Assembly (NCBI GenBank): GCA_963575745.1
Contig: CAUYUJ010007280.1
Location: forward strand, 28,501-92,500
Direction of reading: 5' to 3'
Origin: Prorocentrum cordatum
Taxonomy: Eukaryota; Sar; Dinophyceae; Prorocentrales; Prorocentraceae
Length of the DNA: 64,000 nt
The notes beneath the pieces were generated by a model. That model did not search any database. It was not told where the DNA came from and saw only the letters and a list, made by a program, of their open reading frames with translations. Shown here piece by piece: positions 21,206 to 32,175 of this stretch; positions within the stretch are counted from its first letter, which is position 1; each line of letters opens with the position of its first letter. A program made the translations under genes and the position numbers.

Positions 21206-21600
21206 AGAGGAACCCCCCATCGCCGCTCTCCAGAGGCGCCGCCGCAGCCGCGCCGCCCGCGGCACGCCGCCGGCGCGCCCGCGCGCGCGCCGCAGTGCAC
21301 TGGCCGCGCGGGCGCGCCGCCGCGCAGCATGGCCGCCGCGCGGGGCCCCGGGCGCCGCCGCGCGGCATCGCGGCGGCCGCCGCCCGAGGCCGCCCGAGGC
21401 CGCGCCGCCCCCGCCGCGGCAGGCGGCCTGGCTGGGCGCGGCGGCGGCGGCCAGCAGTGGCGCCGAGGCCCAGCGGCGCCGGCGACGCTGGCGCCGGAGG
21501 CGGCGGCGGCGGCGACGCCGAGGCCCGACGGCGCCGGCGAAGGCGGGCGGCGGACGGACGGCGACGCCGACGGCGGCTAAACCACGGCGACACGGCGGCG
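21206..21600. other. Extremely GC-rich Ala/Arg/Gly-coding block
   Basis: CGCC and GGCG words dominate. An ATG-started frame to 21580 (84 residues) is all Ala, Arg, Gly and Pro; both strands are open. I see no domain and treat it as composition-driven. Confidence 0.5.
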
Positions 21601-22240
21601 ATGACGGTGGCGACAGCGACAGCGACGACCACGGCCGGGACGTCGAAGGGGGGACGCGGGCCACGCCCCTGGCGCAGAACGCCGACCGCAGCAACGTCCG
21701 CGCCCCTGCAGGGAGCCTGGGGGGAAGAGAGGAAGGAAGGGGGGGGCTTGGGGCGGAGCTGGCTTTCGAGAGGAGCGGGGAGCTGGGATGAGGGGAGGAG
21801 GGGGGCAGACGAGGAGGGGAGCTGGGAGGAGGGATTGGAGCTGGCGACGGCTTCAGTCACAACGACGAGGGTTGGCTGGGCTTCGGGAGGGAAACTGCGC
21901 GCCCCCGGGGCGCCTCGCCCCGCGCGCCAGCTGGGCCCGCCGAGGCTTTCGGCGCCTGGTGGGTGCCCGTGGGCACGCCCCGTGCGCTGGCTGGGTCCGC
22001 CGAGGCCTCGCCCGGTGGGCGCGCTCTTCTGGTCCGCTGCATGGTTCTCTTGTCAGAAGAGAACGGAGGCGAAGCCACCACGAGGATCAAATCGAGCGGG
22101 GAGACATTGAGAATCTCTGGGGTGCGTTGGAGGGTGTCTCGGGCGCCACGGCCTTCTCAGAGCGCTCCGGAACGCTCTGGGAGTCTGGAAGGGAATTCTC
22201 GTCGTCGATCCCAGCCCCGTCCGAATAGTGATTTCTACCA
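21601..22240. other. GC-rich stretch, no gene supported
   Basis: GGGGA-rich patch near 21710-21840, then mixed sequence. No recognised repeat or protein. Confidence 0.4.
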
Positions 22241-23125
22241 CGATGCCCCCCCCGACTTATCCGTCTCCCTTGGTGCACTGCCAATTGTATATGATTATTC
22301 CTCGATGCTCATGTTCCATGTGAGCGTATACCATCCCAGACAGAACGGGCATCGCCCCCCTCACCCCTGTCAAATAACACTATGCGCGCGCACTCTCTTT
22401 ATCGCAAAACTTTTAAAACCTGCACAAAGTGCGCACTCGCGGGCACATGTCTCAATCTTGCCCAGAGCCCGCAGTCTCAGCACATCACGCGGTGCATCCG
22501 CGTTGATCCAGCATGCGCCCAGTGCGCGAATCCGTCTCAAAAGAAACCATCCGGACAACACGCGCGTTGCGCCACGCAAAGGTGTCGAAATCATTACAAA
22601 ACCACCCGTGTTCGAAACATTTCACAAGAGAGCTCTCCAACAACGTATGGAAACATGTTTTTTCGACACTGAGCTTTCCAGTCCTATTGGGTAAGGGTTC
22701 CAGCGCGCGCACTTCTTCACCATCACTCACGCCAGCGCCGCCGCATCACGCCGATCTCATCGACAATCGCCGCAATTGCCACCATCATGGCGCGAACACT
22801 TTCGTCATGCCTTGCCGTCGTCAGCTTCATCATCGCCACCACCATCGCTACGATCATCATCGCTAAATCGTTGTCGACGTCATCACGATTTTGTGCCCCC
22901 ACAGCCACCGACCCGCATTGAAATGCGCGCGCCAGCGCTGCCTTTGACACGCGCTGGGACGGTGCCATCGGTAAGCGCCTTCGCGGCAGCATTGGTTGCG
23001 TCATGTTTTGCCAAACCAGCTGGCCGCTGTGCGCGAAGCTCGCGCGCACCAGCGCGGCCGCAGAGATGCGCCAGCCATGTCTAATCAATCATTGCAATCG
23101 ACGCCACATGGGTTTGGCAAACCGA
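22241..23125. other. AT-richer single-copy stretch
   Basis: Lower GC than its surroundings. CCCTGTCAAATAACAC near 22364 echoes CCCTGTCAAATAATAC in the 24.9-26.7 kb duplication, suggesting a distant relative of that element. No gene supported. Confidence 0.4.
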
Positions 23126-23204
23126 GTTGCAGGTGGTAGGGTGGGACGATTTGGCGAACCTTGGAGTTGAAAACTCATGAGTTGGCAGCAACTGAGTACA
23201 CCAC

Positions 23205-23370
23205 CTAGCTTGGACCACATAGATGGTACGACCTGTATTGCACCACGTAGCGTGTACCAAATCAATTGCACCACGCCTTCCACCACATAGACTGCACCAG
23301 AGATGTTGCTTCGTGTAGCTTGCAAATCATGGGTTGCGCCACGTAGGTTGTACCACAGGTGCTGCGCATC
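23205..23370 (+). repeat. Degenerate TTGCACCACGTAG repeat
   Basis: Irregular copies of TTGCACCACGTAGN at 15-20 bp spacing. The same word family occurs at 34640-34815. Confidence 0.75.
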
Positions 23371-23810
23371 CAGAGTGCAGTGCCGCACTGGTTTGGGCCC
23401 ACGCTGGCAAGCATGGCATGTTCCAGCGCTTATGTTGGAGATGGCGGAAGAAGAGGCGAGATGGAGACAGCTCACTTTTTTGGTCTGCGGGTCGGGAGCG
23501 GGCCCCTTCCGGTCAAGAGCTAAACGGGACGCGGGTAGCCATAATTGGGGAGACAGGGCGCGGGCGGGCGGGGCCTCAGGCGGCCGGAGGGCTCAGAAAA
23601 CAGGCGGTGCCGAAGATCTTGCACAGGACAAGGTACGCCATGGACTGGAGCAGGGGGCGCGGTGGAGACAGCTCACACGCTTGCCTATCAGTCCTCCTCG
23701 AATCGGGGAGTCGGCGAACAATCTTGTCACAGGACCGTCCTCGCCCGTGCCCTGCCGTGCGCAAACAAGAACAGGCGGGGTTTCTCGATGCCTACCGGGA
23801 TGGACTTCCT
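23371..23810. other. Stretch without recognised gene
   Basis: Mixed sequence with AGATGGAGACAGCTCAC-type words at 23459 and 23662. No protein family seen. Confidence 0.4.
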
Positions 23811-23811
23811 C

Positions 23812-24002
23812 CTCCTCCTCCTCCTCCTCCTCCTCCTTCCCCTCCTCCTTCACCTCCTCCTCCTCCTCCTCCCCTTCCTCCTCCTCCTCCTCCTCCTCCT
23901 CCTCCTCCTCCTCCTCCTTGACCTCCTCCTCCTTCTCCTCCTGCTCCTCTCCTCCTCCTCCTCCTCCTCCTCCTCCTCCTCCTCCTCCTCCTCCTCCTCC
24001 CC
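23812..24002 (+). repeat. (CCT)n microsatellite
   Basis: CTC repeats with CTT, ACC and TGC interruptions. Confidence 0.95.
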
Positions 24003-24284
24003 AACCAGGCGGGCCAGACGGACCAGATGATAAACAACGACCAGTTCGTCTTCCGATACTGCCCGATCGATCTGCACGGCGGCACAACTGCACTCTCCAC
24101 GCGCATGCGGAGGGCCCTCGAGTGCGAGCCGGCCCTCGGAACCGAACCCACGCGTGGCCGCAGCTCGGCCTCGACTGGCAAGCGCCCGCTCGTCCAAGGT
24201 GCGGGCGGGGACCTGCAGCCCTAAGAAAGAGGCTCGACGCGAAGCGATGGCCAGGCGGAGGTGAAGGGGCCCACAAACACACAA

Positions 24285-24395
24285 ATAAATACACACACAC
24301 ACACAAATAACACGATTCCCCATACTTTCCCATATTTTCTGGGTTTCTGTCTTCCCCCCCACTTCCCATATTTTCCTACATTTTCCTGGGGAGTC
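24285..24395 (+). repeat. (AC)n and TTTTCCCATA repeats
   Basis: Short ACAC run, then four or five copies of CCCATATTTTCC-like words. Confidence 0.7.
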
Positions 24396-24447
24396 GACGA
24401 TTAATTGTGTCTGTGTGTTTTTTCCCCTCCTGAGGAGGGGGAGAGGC

Positions 24448-24790
24448 GTCCTGAGAACTGCAGTATCTCCCACCCCTGCAGGCCTGACTGAAGAGACGGT
24501 CGACGATGATTCGGAGGAAGAGGAGGGGGAAGACTCCACCGCCCCACTCCTCCCAGCGACCCTTTTGAGAACAGCAGCATCTCCAACCCCTGCAGGCCAG
24601 ACCGAAGAGACGATTGACAATGAGTCGGAGGAAAAGGTGGAGGAGGAATCCCCCGCCCCTCTCATCCCAGCGGCCCGTCTGAGAACTGCAGCATCTGCCA
24701 CCGCTGCAGGCCGGATCGCAGAGACGATCGACGAGGAGTCCGAGGGAACGGTCAGGAAGGAATCCCCTGCCACTCTCCTCCCAACGGCCC
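24448..24790 (+). repeat. 114-bp tandem repeat, three units, open in frame
   Basis: GAGAACTGCAG(T/C)ATCTCC-type starts fall near 24452, 24566 and 24680. The 114-bp unit equals 38 codons, so a plus-strand frame (24415-24888, 157 residues) reads three Pro/Ala-then-acidic repeats. The opposite strand is open as well, and no start context, domain or splice evidence separates a real protein from an in-frame minisatellite. Confidence 0.6.
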
Positions 24791-24886
24791 CCTCTCTCCT
24801 GCCTGCGCCAGCGCCGGCACCGAACCTCCCTGGAAGGTCGGCCCGTCGCTCCGCGGCCAGTCCTCCCCCCCGGGAGCGATGCCGTT

Positions 24887-25660
24887 GATGTTGTTGTTGT
24901 TGTTGAACATTATTAATTCTAAAGAATAATTATTGTTGGGGCCCCTGGTGCACGGCCCCCCTGCGCCGCCTAGGCCGCAGCTACATTTTCATCATTTTCG
25001 TGAGGAAGCCTCAGGTAATTCGATGTGATCAAGATCCGGTTGTTTTGTTCCCCCCCGCTTTCCCTTGCAAAAAACACTATAAAATGACATTTCTTGTTCT
25101 AATATAATCAAATTTCAAGAATCCCTTGCAAAAAATAAGGTAAAGTGGACATTCGCGCGCGCAAGACGAAATCCTTCCAAAAGCTTAGTGTTCGGAGCGA
25201 TTTCAACATAAAAACATCAAAAAACCAATGGTTTTTCAACAAAAAAATGTCAAAATCTCATCCCGCGCGCTCTTGCGGATTCGTAGGAAACCCAACACTT
25301 TTTAAACATTTCTGTCAAACGGGCTTTTGCGAGCAACTTTTTCGAACTTCTGCGACAACGGTTGCGCACCTGCCAGGGCCATCATCCCTGTCAAATAATA
25401 CCATGCGGGACACATTCGTTTTTTCTTCGCGCGCGCACGCCGTCGTCGTCGGCCGCGGGGCCCTGAATAGTAGCCACGGTCGTCCGCATGCCACGAAGTG
25501 AAGTGTCCGAACGTCATAGGGCGGGAAGCTGGGTGTGGGTGGTGGCGAAGAGTCGTTTGGAAATTTGGTAGAGCTTGAACCGGCCCCCCCACAAAGTGGG
25601 GGTATTGCCCGCCTCCTATGAAAACCCTGGCACTGGTGAGAACGGTGTGTCCCCACGTGC
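24887..25660 (+). repeat. AT-richer duplication, copy 1
   Basis: Starts at a GTT run followed by GAACATTATTAATTCTAAAG. It matches copy 2 (offset 843 bp) at high identity through the TATAAAATGACATTTCTTG and GCAACTTTTTCGAACTTCTG blocks. Near 25440 it has 25 bp where copy 2 has about 167 bp. No gene; the small open frames match between copies simply because the DNA does. Confidence 0.92.
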
Positions 25661-25745
25661 TAGTAATTGTTGATGTTGTTGTTGTTGTTGTTGTTGTGTT
25701 GTTGTTATTGTTATTGTTGTTGTTATTGTTGTTGTTGTTGTTGTT
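25661..25745 (+). repeat. (TTG)n between duplicated copies
   Basis: TTG repeats with TTA interruptions at the junction of the two copies; a comparable run closes copy 2. Confidence 0.95.
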
Positions 25746-26640
25746 GAACATTATTTATTCTAAAGAATAATTATTGTTGGGCCCCCTGGTGCGCGCCCCC
25801 CCTGCGCCGCCTAGGCCGCAGCTACATTTTCATCATTTTCGTGAGGAAGCCTCAGGTAATACGATGTCATCAAGATCCGGTTGTTTTGTTGTAATCCGTT
25901 TTCCCTTGCAAAAAACACTATAAAATGACATTTCTTGTTCTAATATAATCAAATTTCAAGAATCCCTTGCAAAAAACAAGGTAAAGTGGACATTCGCGCG
26001 CGCAAGACGAAATCCTTCCAAAAGCTTAGTGTTCGGAGCGATTTTAACATAAAAACATCAAAAAACCAATGGTTTTTCAACAAAAAAATGTCAAAATCTC
26101 ATCCCGCGCGCTCTTGCGGATTCGTAGGAAACCAACACTTTTTAAACATTTCTGTCAAACGGGCTTTTGCGAGCAACTTTTTCGAACTTCTGCGACAACG
26201 GTTGCGCACCTGCCAGGGCCATCATCCCTGTCAAATAATACCATGCGGGACACATTCGTTTTTTCTTCGCGCGCGCACGCCGAAATCTCCAAAAACCATT
26301 GGGCTTCTTAAGAATTTTAGCACCGCGCATCATAAAATCACACGAATCGCACCGTAGGTCCTCGAAAAACACCTGCACGACTTTTCAAAATTTCTACCCG
26401 CGCGCGCTGTCCTAACAACTTCTGTGGGTGTGTACTCCACGCCAGTGTAGTAGCCACGGTCGTCCGCAGGCCACGAAGTGAAGTGTCCGAACGTCATAGG
26501 GCGGGAAGCTGGGTGTGGGTGGTGGCGAAGAGTCGTGTGGATATTTGGTAGAGCTTGCACTGCCCCCCCACAAAGTGGGGGTATTGGCTGGCGTCGCATG
26601 AAAACCCTGGCACTGGTGAGAACACTGAGCGTTCGGGTAA
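25730..26640 (+). repeat. AT-richer duplication, copy 2
   Basis: Second copy of 24887-25660, longer by an internal ~140-bp segment (26282-26448). Ends at GTGAGAACACTGAGCGTTCG before the next TTG run. Confidence 0.92.
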
Positions 26641-26644
26641 AGTG

Positions 26645-26699
<55 letters not shown>

Positions 26700-26700
26700 T
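26641..26700 (+). repeat. (TTG)n microsatellite
   Basis: About 17 TTG units. Confidence 0.97.
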
Positions 26701-26814
26701 TGATGTTGTCCGTAAGAGCTTCGCCCCATGCCGCCGGCCCCCTGTCTCGGAGAATGGGAAATGCAAAAGCTAAATCATGAGGTCTGGGCGCCGCCGTGAA
26801 GCAGTGTCTGGACC

Positions 26815-26930
26815 TGTTTGTTTTTCGACCGAGAGCGATGCCCAACAGCGAACACTGTCCGAAGCCAGCAGCGGCCGCCGGTGGGCAGGCGGCGCGTGCC
26901 TCGGGTGGACAGCCCCCGCGGCAACACCGG
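26815..26930 (+). repeat. Family I relic
   Basis: CGATGCCCAACAGCGAAC, CCAGCAGCGGCCGCCGG and TGGGCAGGCGGC align with the left half of 9458-9652. The right arm is missing. Confidence 0.5.
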
Positions 26931-27454
26931 CCGCGAACCTGCCGCTGGATCGCCAGGAGCTCTGAGCCTGGTCGTCCCCCCCATCCCTCCCGTCCCTGTG
27001 TCACGATCCCCCTGACCATCTCCCCCTTGTGCCCCCCTCTTCCCCCGTCGTCTCCCCCGCACCCCCCTGCCCCTCCGGCCCAAACATGCCCGTCGTCGGG
27101 CCCGCGCGGGGTCTGCTCCCCCCCCACCCAGGCCAGGGCGACGGAGCCACCCATCGGGTGGTCGCTCCCACCTTCTCTCTGCTGCTGCACTCGCCTGCCA
27201 GGGCGTCCTGCCTCTCTTCTCTCGGGTGCCGCCAGAAGTGCCCCTGGTCAAAGGCGCCCCAGGACTTCCAAGGACGCCCCCACGGCCTTCACAGCACCCC
27301 TCACGAGGACCAGGGGGACCAGGGGCTCGAACATGGAGCGAAGAGCTGGGGCACCTTGGGCCAGGGGCACCTTTGGCCCCCCCCGACTCCATTCCCCTTG
27401 GACGAGGCCACTCCAGCCTGACTCAGCTCATCTTGGTGGCGCGCACAAGAAGTA
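26931..27454. other. Stretch without recognised gene
   Basis: GC-rich, several overlapping open frames on both strands, none with a recognisable domain. Confidence 0.4.
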
Positions 27455-27569
27455 GGGGGGGGAAGGCTTCTTAGAATGAGGTTGCTTCTTAGCAGGCGCC
27501 AGCCTCACATCTATAGAGAAGGCCCGCGCCTTCTAAGAACCAGGGGTGCTTCTAAGAAGCCTTCCCCCC
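27455..27569. mobile_element. Family J MITE
   Basis: GGGGGGGGAAGGCTTCTTAG at the left is mirrored by CTAAGAAGCCTTCCCCCC at the right; pairs with 9127-9230. Confidence 0.82.
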
Positions 27570-28137
27570 GCCCCCATACATCCTCTGCGCGTGGCCGACA
27601 TCAGCCCTTCGAGTGCCCAGAACCGTTCTCAGAGGCCTCGCCTTCTCTGCCGCCGCGCACGCGGCGCAGGAGCGAGGGGGGGCGGGGGTCCTGGAGCCCC
27701 CCCCCCCGCTCCCACCCCTGGCCCAACGGCCTCGTGCGTCCGCCCACCTCTCTCTGCCCCCAACAAGTGGCACCGACGTCCCTAAGGAGCTTGTCCGTAC
27801 ATATTCTACACATACATACGCATCTACATATGCACGTACGTCTGCACACCTGTTTTTTTTCTATGTATACATATGTAAATGTACAGCATGTCAAGAACGA
27901 ATTGTGTGCTCATGTGTGGTGTTTTGAGATGCCGAGCGCGGGCGGCTCCGGACCTGGAATCCGTCGGGCGCTTCGACCTCCAGACTCTTCCCGGAACGGC
28001 TTGCCTGCCGAGGGCCCTTCCGCTTCTCGGCGGCCGAGGGCGGGCGGCCCGGGACAGGGCATCCGCCGGGCGCCTCGGCCGCCCGCCGGTCTCTCCTCAA
28101 GAGCTTGCGAGGGCTCCGCACGCTGGGACCAAAGAGC
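27570..28137. other. Stretch without recognised gene
   Basis: Includes an AT-richer ACATA-word patch (27795-27890). No family repeat or gene recognised. Confidence 0.4.
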
Positions 28138-28325
28138 CCAGACAGGATCGCGTCGTCACAAAACATCAGGACGGGAGGTTTGGGGCTATTCTCGACCCAG
28201 GGGGGGCCCTCGCCGGGCCTCGGGGCCGTCAGGCAACGATTTGGGACGAAGGTCCGGTCCTGGGGAGAGGGTCGGGACTTCCAGTGACGCCGTCCTGAGC
28301 AAAATCTGGGCGTCGCACGTCTGGG
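28138..28325 (-). mobile_element. Family A MITE
   Basis: CCCAGACAGGATCGCGTCG ... GGGCGTCGCACGTCTGGG, the reverse orientation of the family consensus, full length at 188 bp. Confidence 0.85.
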
Positions 28326-28439
28326 AAGAAGCCGAGTATGGGCGGAGCCGCACCTGGAATCAGCTGGGCGCTTTGGCCTCCTATGGTCCCCAGGGTCGCT
28401 CTGAGTGTCTGCGTCGATGCCCCCCTCTCCGCAGCAGGC

Positions 28440-28660
28440 GAACGTTCTCTTATTCGGCGTTTCGACATTGGCCCGAAGGGGTGGCTCTTGACCTCTGCTT
28501 GGTGCGACTGTTTGCAGCAGTGCGTCCTATGGGGGAGGGGCTCCACCTGCTCGAAGCAGGCGTCAAAAACAGCCAAGATCTATTCCATCAGGGGGGGAGG
28601 GCGGGGGGTGCGAGGGCCCCCGCCGATCGGCAAACCAATGAATGAGAAAACGATCACCAG
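28440..28660 (+). repeat. Dispersed repeat family Q
   Basis: Second copy of the segment at 15540-15770, with the same order of blocks and many substitutions. Confidence 0.7.
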
Positions 28661-29283
28661 TGTAAAGCTGTTGATGGTGTTCTGCCGCACGAGGGTAGTT
28701 TTTCTTCCCTGGCCCCACTTCTTGGCCAAGAGCAGCGGCGCAGCAATCGGCCGAGGGGGTCCCGAAGGAAAGGGGTCCTGCGCCCTGACCAGGAAGCGGG
28801 CCCTGGGCCCTTCAGGACCAAGTTTCCATCCTGAGTCGCTGGGGCCTGGGAAGGGGCCTCATGAGAACGTGGAAGATATCTCCAGAACCCCATTTCCTGG
28901 AAGGCCCCGCTTCTCCGTGCCAACCCTGTCAGCGGCTGACCCCCGCTCGCGCTGGCCTCCGTGACGTGCGCCCCGGCTCCTTCGGCTGGTGTTCGGTCCA
29001 GAACTCTGGCCTCGAGCGGCCGTTCAGAACGGCCCCAGTCTCCCCAGGATGCCCTCGACGACGTGCAGATGATTAGAACCATTCTGGGCCCCGAAACCCT
29101 CCCGAAACACATGGAACCCTTCCAAAGCGTGCATCGAGAGTCGATTGTCCATGTTCCGATGAGAGACCGCTGGGGGCGCCTTGTGTCCGATGCTCCACTT
29201 TTCGCTCTCCGCGCGAACTAATCGTTCGAAAAACGGCACCCCGAAAAGTGGGCGTCAGGCAGGCAACTGTTCGTGGCATCAAA
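28661..29283. other. Stretch without recognised gene
   Basis: Mixed sequence. Frames on both strands lack domains. Confidence 0.4.
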
Positions 29284-29439
29284 ACTTAGGTCGGGAATGT
29301 CCTCCTACAAGCGGATTTTGGACGACAAATAGAACATAATCACAAATATCCCCCCCCCAAACAAAAAAAACATCATCCCTTGAATATGGTTTAAAGCTGT
29401 TTTTGAATAGTTCTTCTGTAGAGTGACAGGCCCGACTTA
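29284..29439 (+). mobile_element. Family B MITE
   Basis: ACTTAGGTCGGGAATGTCCT at the left and GAGTGACAGGCCCGACTTA at the right are inverted; AT-rich core. Confidence 0.8.
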
Positions 29440-29677
29440 CATCTAGGCCTGTTACTGACAAGTAGCTGACAACTGTAGACACCGAGCAGGTGGGCCCCTG
29501 GCTGGCCCCAAGTCTGAAAACGTAACAGACACGCCGCCCAAAACGCACTCAACACAACGACCCTCGCCACGGGGAAAAGAGCCCGCAGCTTTTGCAAAGC
29601 AATCGAGGCGCCCAGAGCCTCGAAGCCTCAATGAGAGCTACTGTCGGGGGGACTGGCACAGGGAGGGGGGGGGACAT

Positions 29678-29830
29678 CGACATGGAATCAACGATGCATC
29701 GCCGATAGACTGGCGACAGGCCCCCGATAGTGGCTGCGCGCGTTCCTGTCTGGGGGTGGGCTATCGGGCCCTCATCGGCGATGAGTGGGCGATGCGGGGT
29801 CGATGCATCCCCCATGAGCCCATCCTCCCT
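29678..29830 (+). repeat. Family D-like relic with ATGCATCG words
   Basis: ACGATGCATCGCCGATAG and GGTCGATGCATCCCCCATG resemble family D. Part of it (TCGATGCATCCCCC ... GAGCCCAT) recurs at about 30230-30305 on the other side of the family E element. Confidence 0.4.
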
Positions 29831-29834
29831 ATCG

Positions 29835-30027
29835 TTAGAAGAAGAAGAAACGACGCAACAAAAAGACTTGTGGCGCTCCGCGCGGATTTCTTGGAGCTGC
29901 GCTGGACCCCCCCCCCTGGCGCGCGGCCAAGGGTGGCGCTGGAGGCGCCGCCGGCGGGGCCCAGCGCGGTTCCAAGAAATCCGCGCGGAGCGCAACAAGT
30001 TTATGTTTATGGCGTTTTTTCTTTTTC
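29835..30027. mobile_element. Family E foldback element
   Basis: GCGCTCCGCGCGGATTTCTT at 29873 is mirrored by AAGAAATCCGCGCGGAGCGC near 29974, and the outer arms (GAAGAAGAAACG... / ...GGCGTTTTTTCTTTTT) extend the inverted repeat. Would form a long stem. Confidence 0.88.
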
Positions 30028-30047
30028 CAGTGCGAGCCACGGCCGGG

Positions 30048-30106
30048 CCGCTATTCCAGAAATTCCAACAATTCCCGAAATTCCCGAAATTCCACATATT
30101 CCCCAG
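30048..30106 (+). repeat. AAATTCCCG decamer-like repeat
   Basis: Five or six copies of GAAATTCC(C/A). Confidence 0.75.
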
Positions 30107-30302
30107 GATAGCGGCGCCGGCCCTGGCCTGCAATGTCTTTTTCGAAGCGTCGCCACTGGCTCCAGGCCTCTCGTGGCTCCCCAGCCGCGCCGGCGCAAAA
30201 GAACAAACCTCTCCGGGCCCTCGGCCTGTCGTTGCGCGGCGGCCGCGGCCCTCCTCGGCGAGGAGGGGGCGCTTCGGGGCCGATGCATCCCCCTGTGAGC
30301 CC

Positions 30303-30388
30303 ATGCCCCCCCTCCTCCTCCTCCTCCTCCTCCTCCTCCTCCTCCTCCTCCTCCTCCTCCTCCTCCTCCTCCTCCTCCTCCTCCTCAT
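30303..30388 (+). repeat. (CCT)n microsatellite
   Basis: Nearly pure CTC run of about 28 units. Confidence 0.98.
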
Positions 30389-30585
30389 CCACCCCCCTGC
30401 CGTTCCCCCTGGCTCACATTTTCTCGTGGCTCCGCCCGCGCCGGCGCCAAAACTCCTCGTGCCGTGGGTCGGTTACTCCGCGGCGGCCGCGGCCGCCGCG
30501 GCGTGCGCAGGACACCCCGCGGCGCGGAGCAGCCGAGCGACCTCGCCGTGCTCCTGCGGGCGCCGCTGGGTGCTTCGCCATCGCA
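30389..30585. other. GC-rich spacer
   Basis: GGCCGCGGCCGCCGCGG-type sequence; no gene recognised. Confidence 0.45.
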
Positions 30586-30792
30586 GTCGTCGTTGGCGTC
30601 GTCGTCGTCGTCCTCGTCGTCGTCGTCGCCGTCTTCGCCTTCGCTGTCGTCGTCGTGGCCGCTGTCGTCAGCGCTATCGTCGTCGTCGTCGTGGTCACTG
30701 TCGTCGGCGCTGTCGTTGTCGCCGCTGTCGTCGTGGTCGCTGCCGCCTTCGCTGTCGTCATTGTGGTCGCTGTCGTCCGCACTGTCATGTTG
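30586..30792 (+). repeat. (CGT)n trinucleotide tract
   Basis: GTCGTCGTC repeats with CTGTCGTC variants. Val- or Ser-rich frames are by-products. Confidence 0.93.
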
Positions 30793-30999
30793 TAGTGTAT
30801 ATGTGTGGGGAATTCTGGAGACTTACGGGACACAACCATTCGACCACCAATGATAAGAGAGCACGCCTTTGATTGACACATCGTGATCTGTAAACTGAAG
30901 ATAAAATATGAACCAGCGTGGACCCAAACTAATGATCTCTTGCAATATAAGCACTGATACCCAGGTGATGCGATCAACAGGGTGCGTGCGAAGATATGC

Positions 31000-31290
31000 T
31001 AAGCAATGCAAATCAACGCGAAGTAACGCAACGCCTATGTATAAAAGAACAAAAAAAACACCAACGCAAATCATTGCAACTGAACGCAACGCAACGCAAA
31101 CCAACGCAACGGCAGTCAATGCAAAGCAATGCAAAGCTATGCATCGCAATGAAACAATGAACATCAAGACACGGCAAGACCACGCAAGGCAACGGAATGC
31201 ATAGCAGTGCAAAGAAATACAACGTAATGCAACACACTGCGAAGAAATTCAAACACTGCAAGGCATGGCAAATCAAAGTCATGAAAAACA
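31000..31290 (+). repeat. Degenerate GCAAT/AACGC repeat
   Basis: AACGCAACGC and GCAATGCAAA words at about 5-bp periodicity. The opposite-strand version (GCATTGC, GCTTTGC) lies at 34420-34640. Confidence 0.85.
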
Positions 31291-31297
31291 ATGCAGA

Positions 31298-32090
31298 CCA
31301 TGGCGACGAGGCGGCGACGGTGAGCACGGAGCCGTCAGATTGGCCCGCGGGCCCAGGCGACGGGCGGCGACGAAAAGGCGACGGCGAGCACGGAGGCGCC
31401 AGACCGACCCGCAGGCCCAGTTCCTTACAACAGAACTAGTTGAAATAGTCCTAAATGCAAGCGCTGCTTGGGGAATCATCTTCATGGGATCCACCAGATG
31501 CGATCGCACATGTGTAGAGTAGTAGTTGAACCACTTGACCTTGCCATACAGTGAGGCATTGGATAATGAACCCGTGGAGAGGAGTCCAGGGTATGACAAC
31601 TGGTGGAACACCAATTGAGGCTTGACGATGGATATCCCCGCCGCCCTCATCAAATAAGAAGGCCACTAGGATCTGAAGCTTCCTGGACAGATTCCTGAAC
31701 GAACGCCACCATCGCCTGTGGCGAGGGGATATCGTGATGTAACATGTAGAGACACAAATATCTGGGATTCACACCTTGCAGATTTTTCCAAGCAGTGCTT
31801 GCACTGAAGCTGTCTTGCTTGTTTGCTAAGGAACTGGGCCTGCGTGTTGATCTGGCGGCTATGTCGCCCGCGTCCCGCGTCGCCGCCCCGTCATCGCCTC
31901 GTCGCCGCCAATCATCTGGGCCGCCGCGGCTGTGCCGCCGCCGCCACCACCCCGTCGCCGCCTCGTCGCCGCCAAGCCGTCCGGTCCTACACGTCGGGTC
32001 CGCCGACTCGTGGTTGAATTCGCCGCCCCGTCGCCGTCGCCGTCCCATCCATCGCCGCGTCGTCGCCGCGCGCAGCCTCGCCGCCGCATT
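31298..32090. mobile_element. Family U inverted-repeat element, ~0.8 kb
   Basis: GGCAGGCCCAGTTCCTTA-type sequence (GCAGGCCCAGTTCCTTACA at about 31410) is mirrored by CTAAGGAACTGGGCCTGC near 31827. Outside both lie GGCGACG-rich arms in opposite orientation. The ~400-bp interior is AT-richer; on the minus strand a frame encodes about 60 residues of ordinary complexity (about 31833-31650) before a stop. No transposase recognised; perhaps a captured fragment in a non-autonomous element. Confidence 0.55.
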
Positions 32091-32175
32091 GATTTTTGCT
32101 TCACAGTGTCATGCATTCATTGATTCCCCACCGGACAGGTTGGGGTCGTTAGATTTTGAGAACAGGCCTCCCGGC

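Noticed and set aside
21327-21580. 84-residue ATG-started Ala/Arg/Gly protein
   Set aside because: Sequence is near-pure G and C on both strands with no stop-codon opportunity; no domain or splice support.
24887-26640. Viral or organellar origin of the AT-richer duplication
   Set aside because: Composition alone suggests something foreign, but no viral or organelle gene segment is recognisable.
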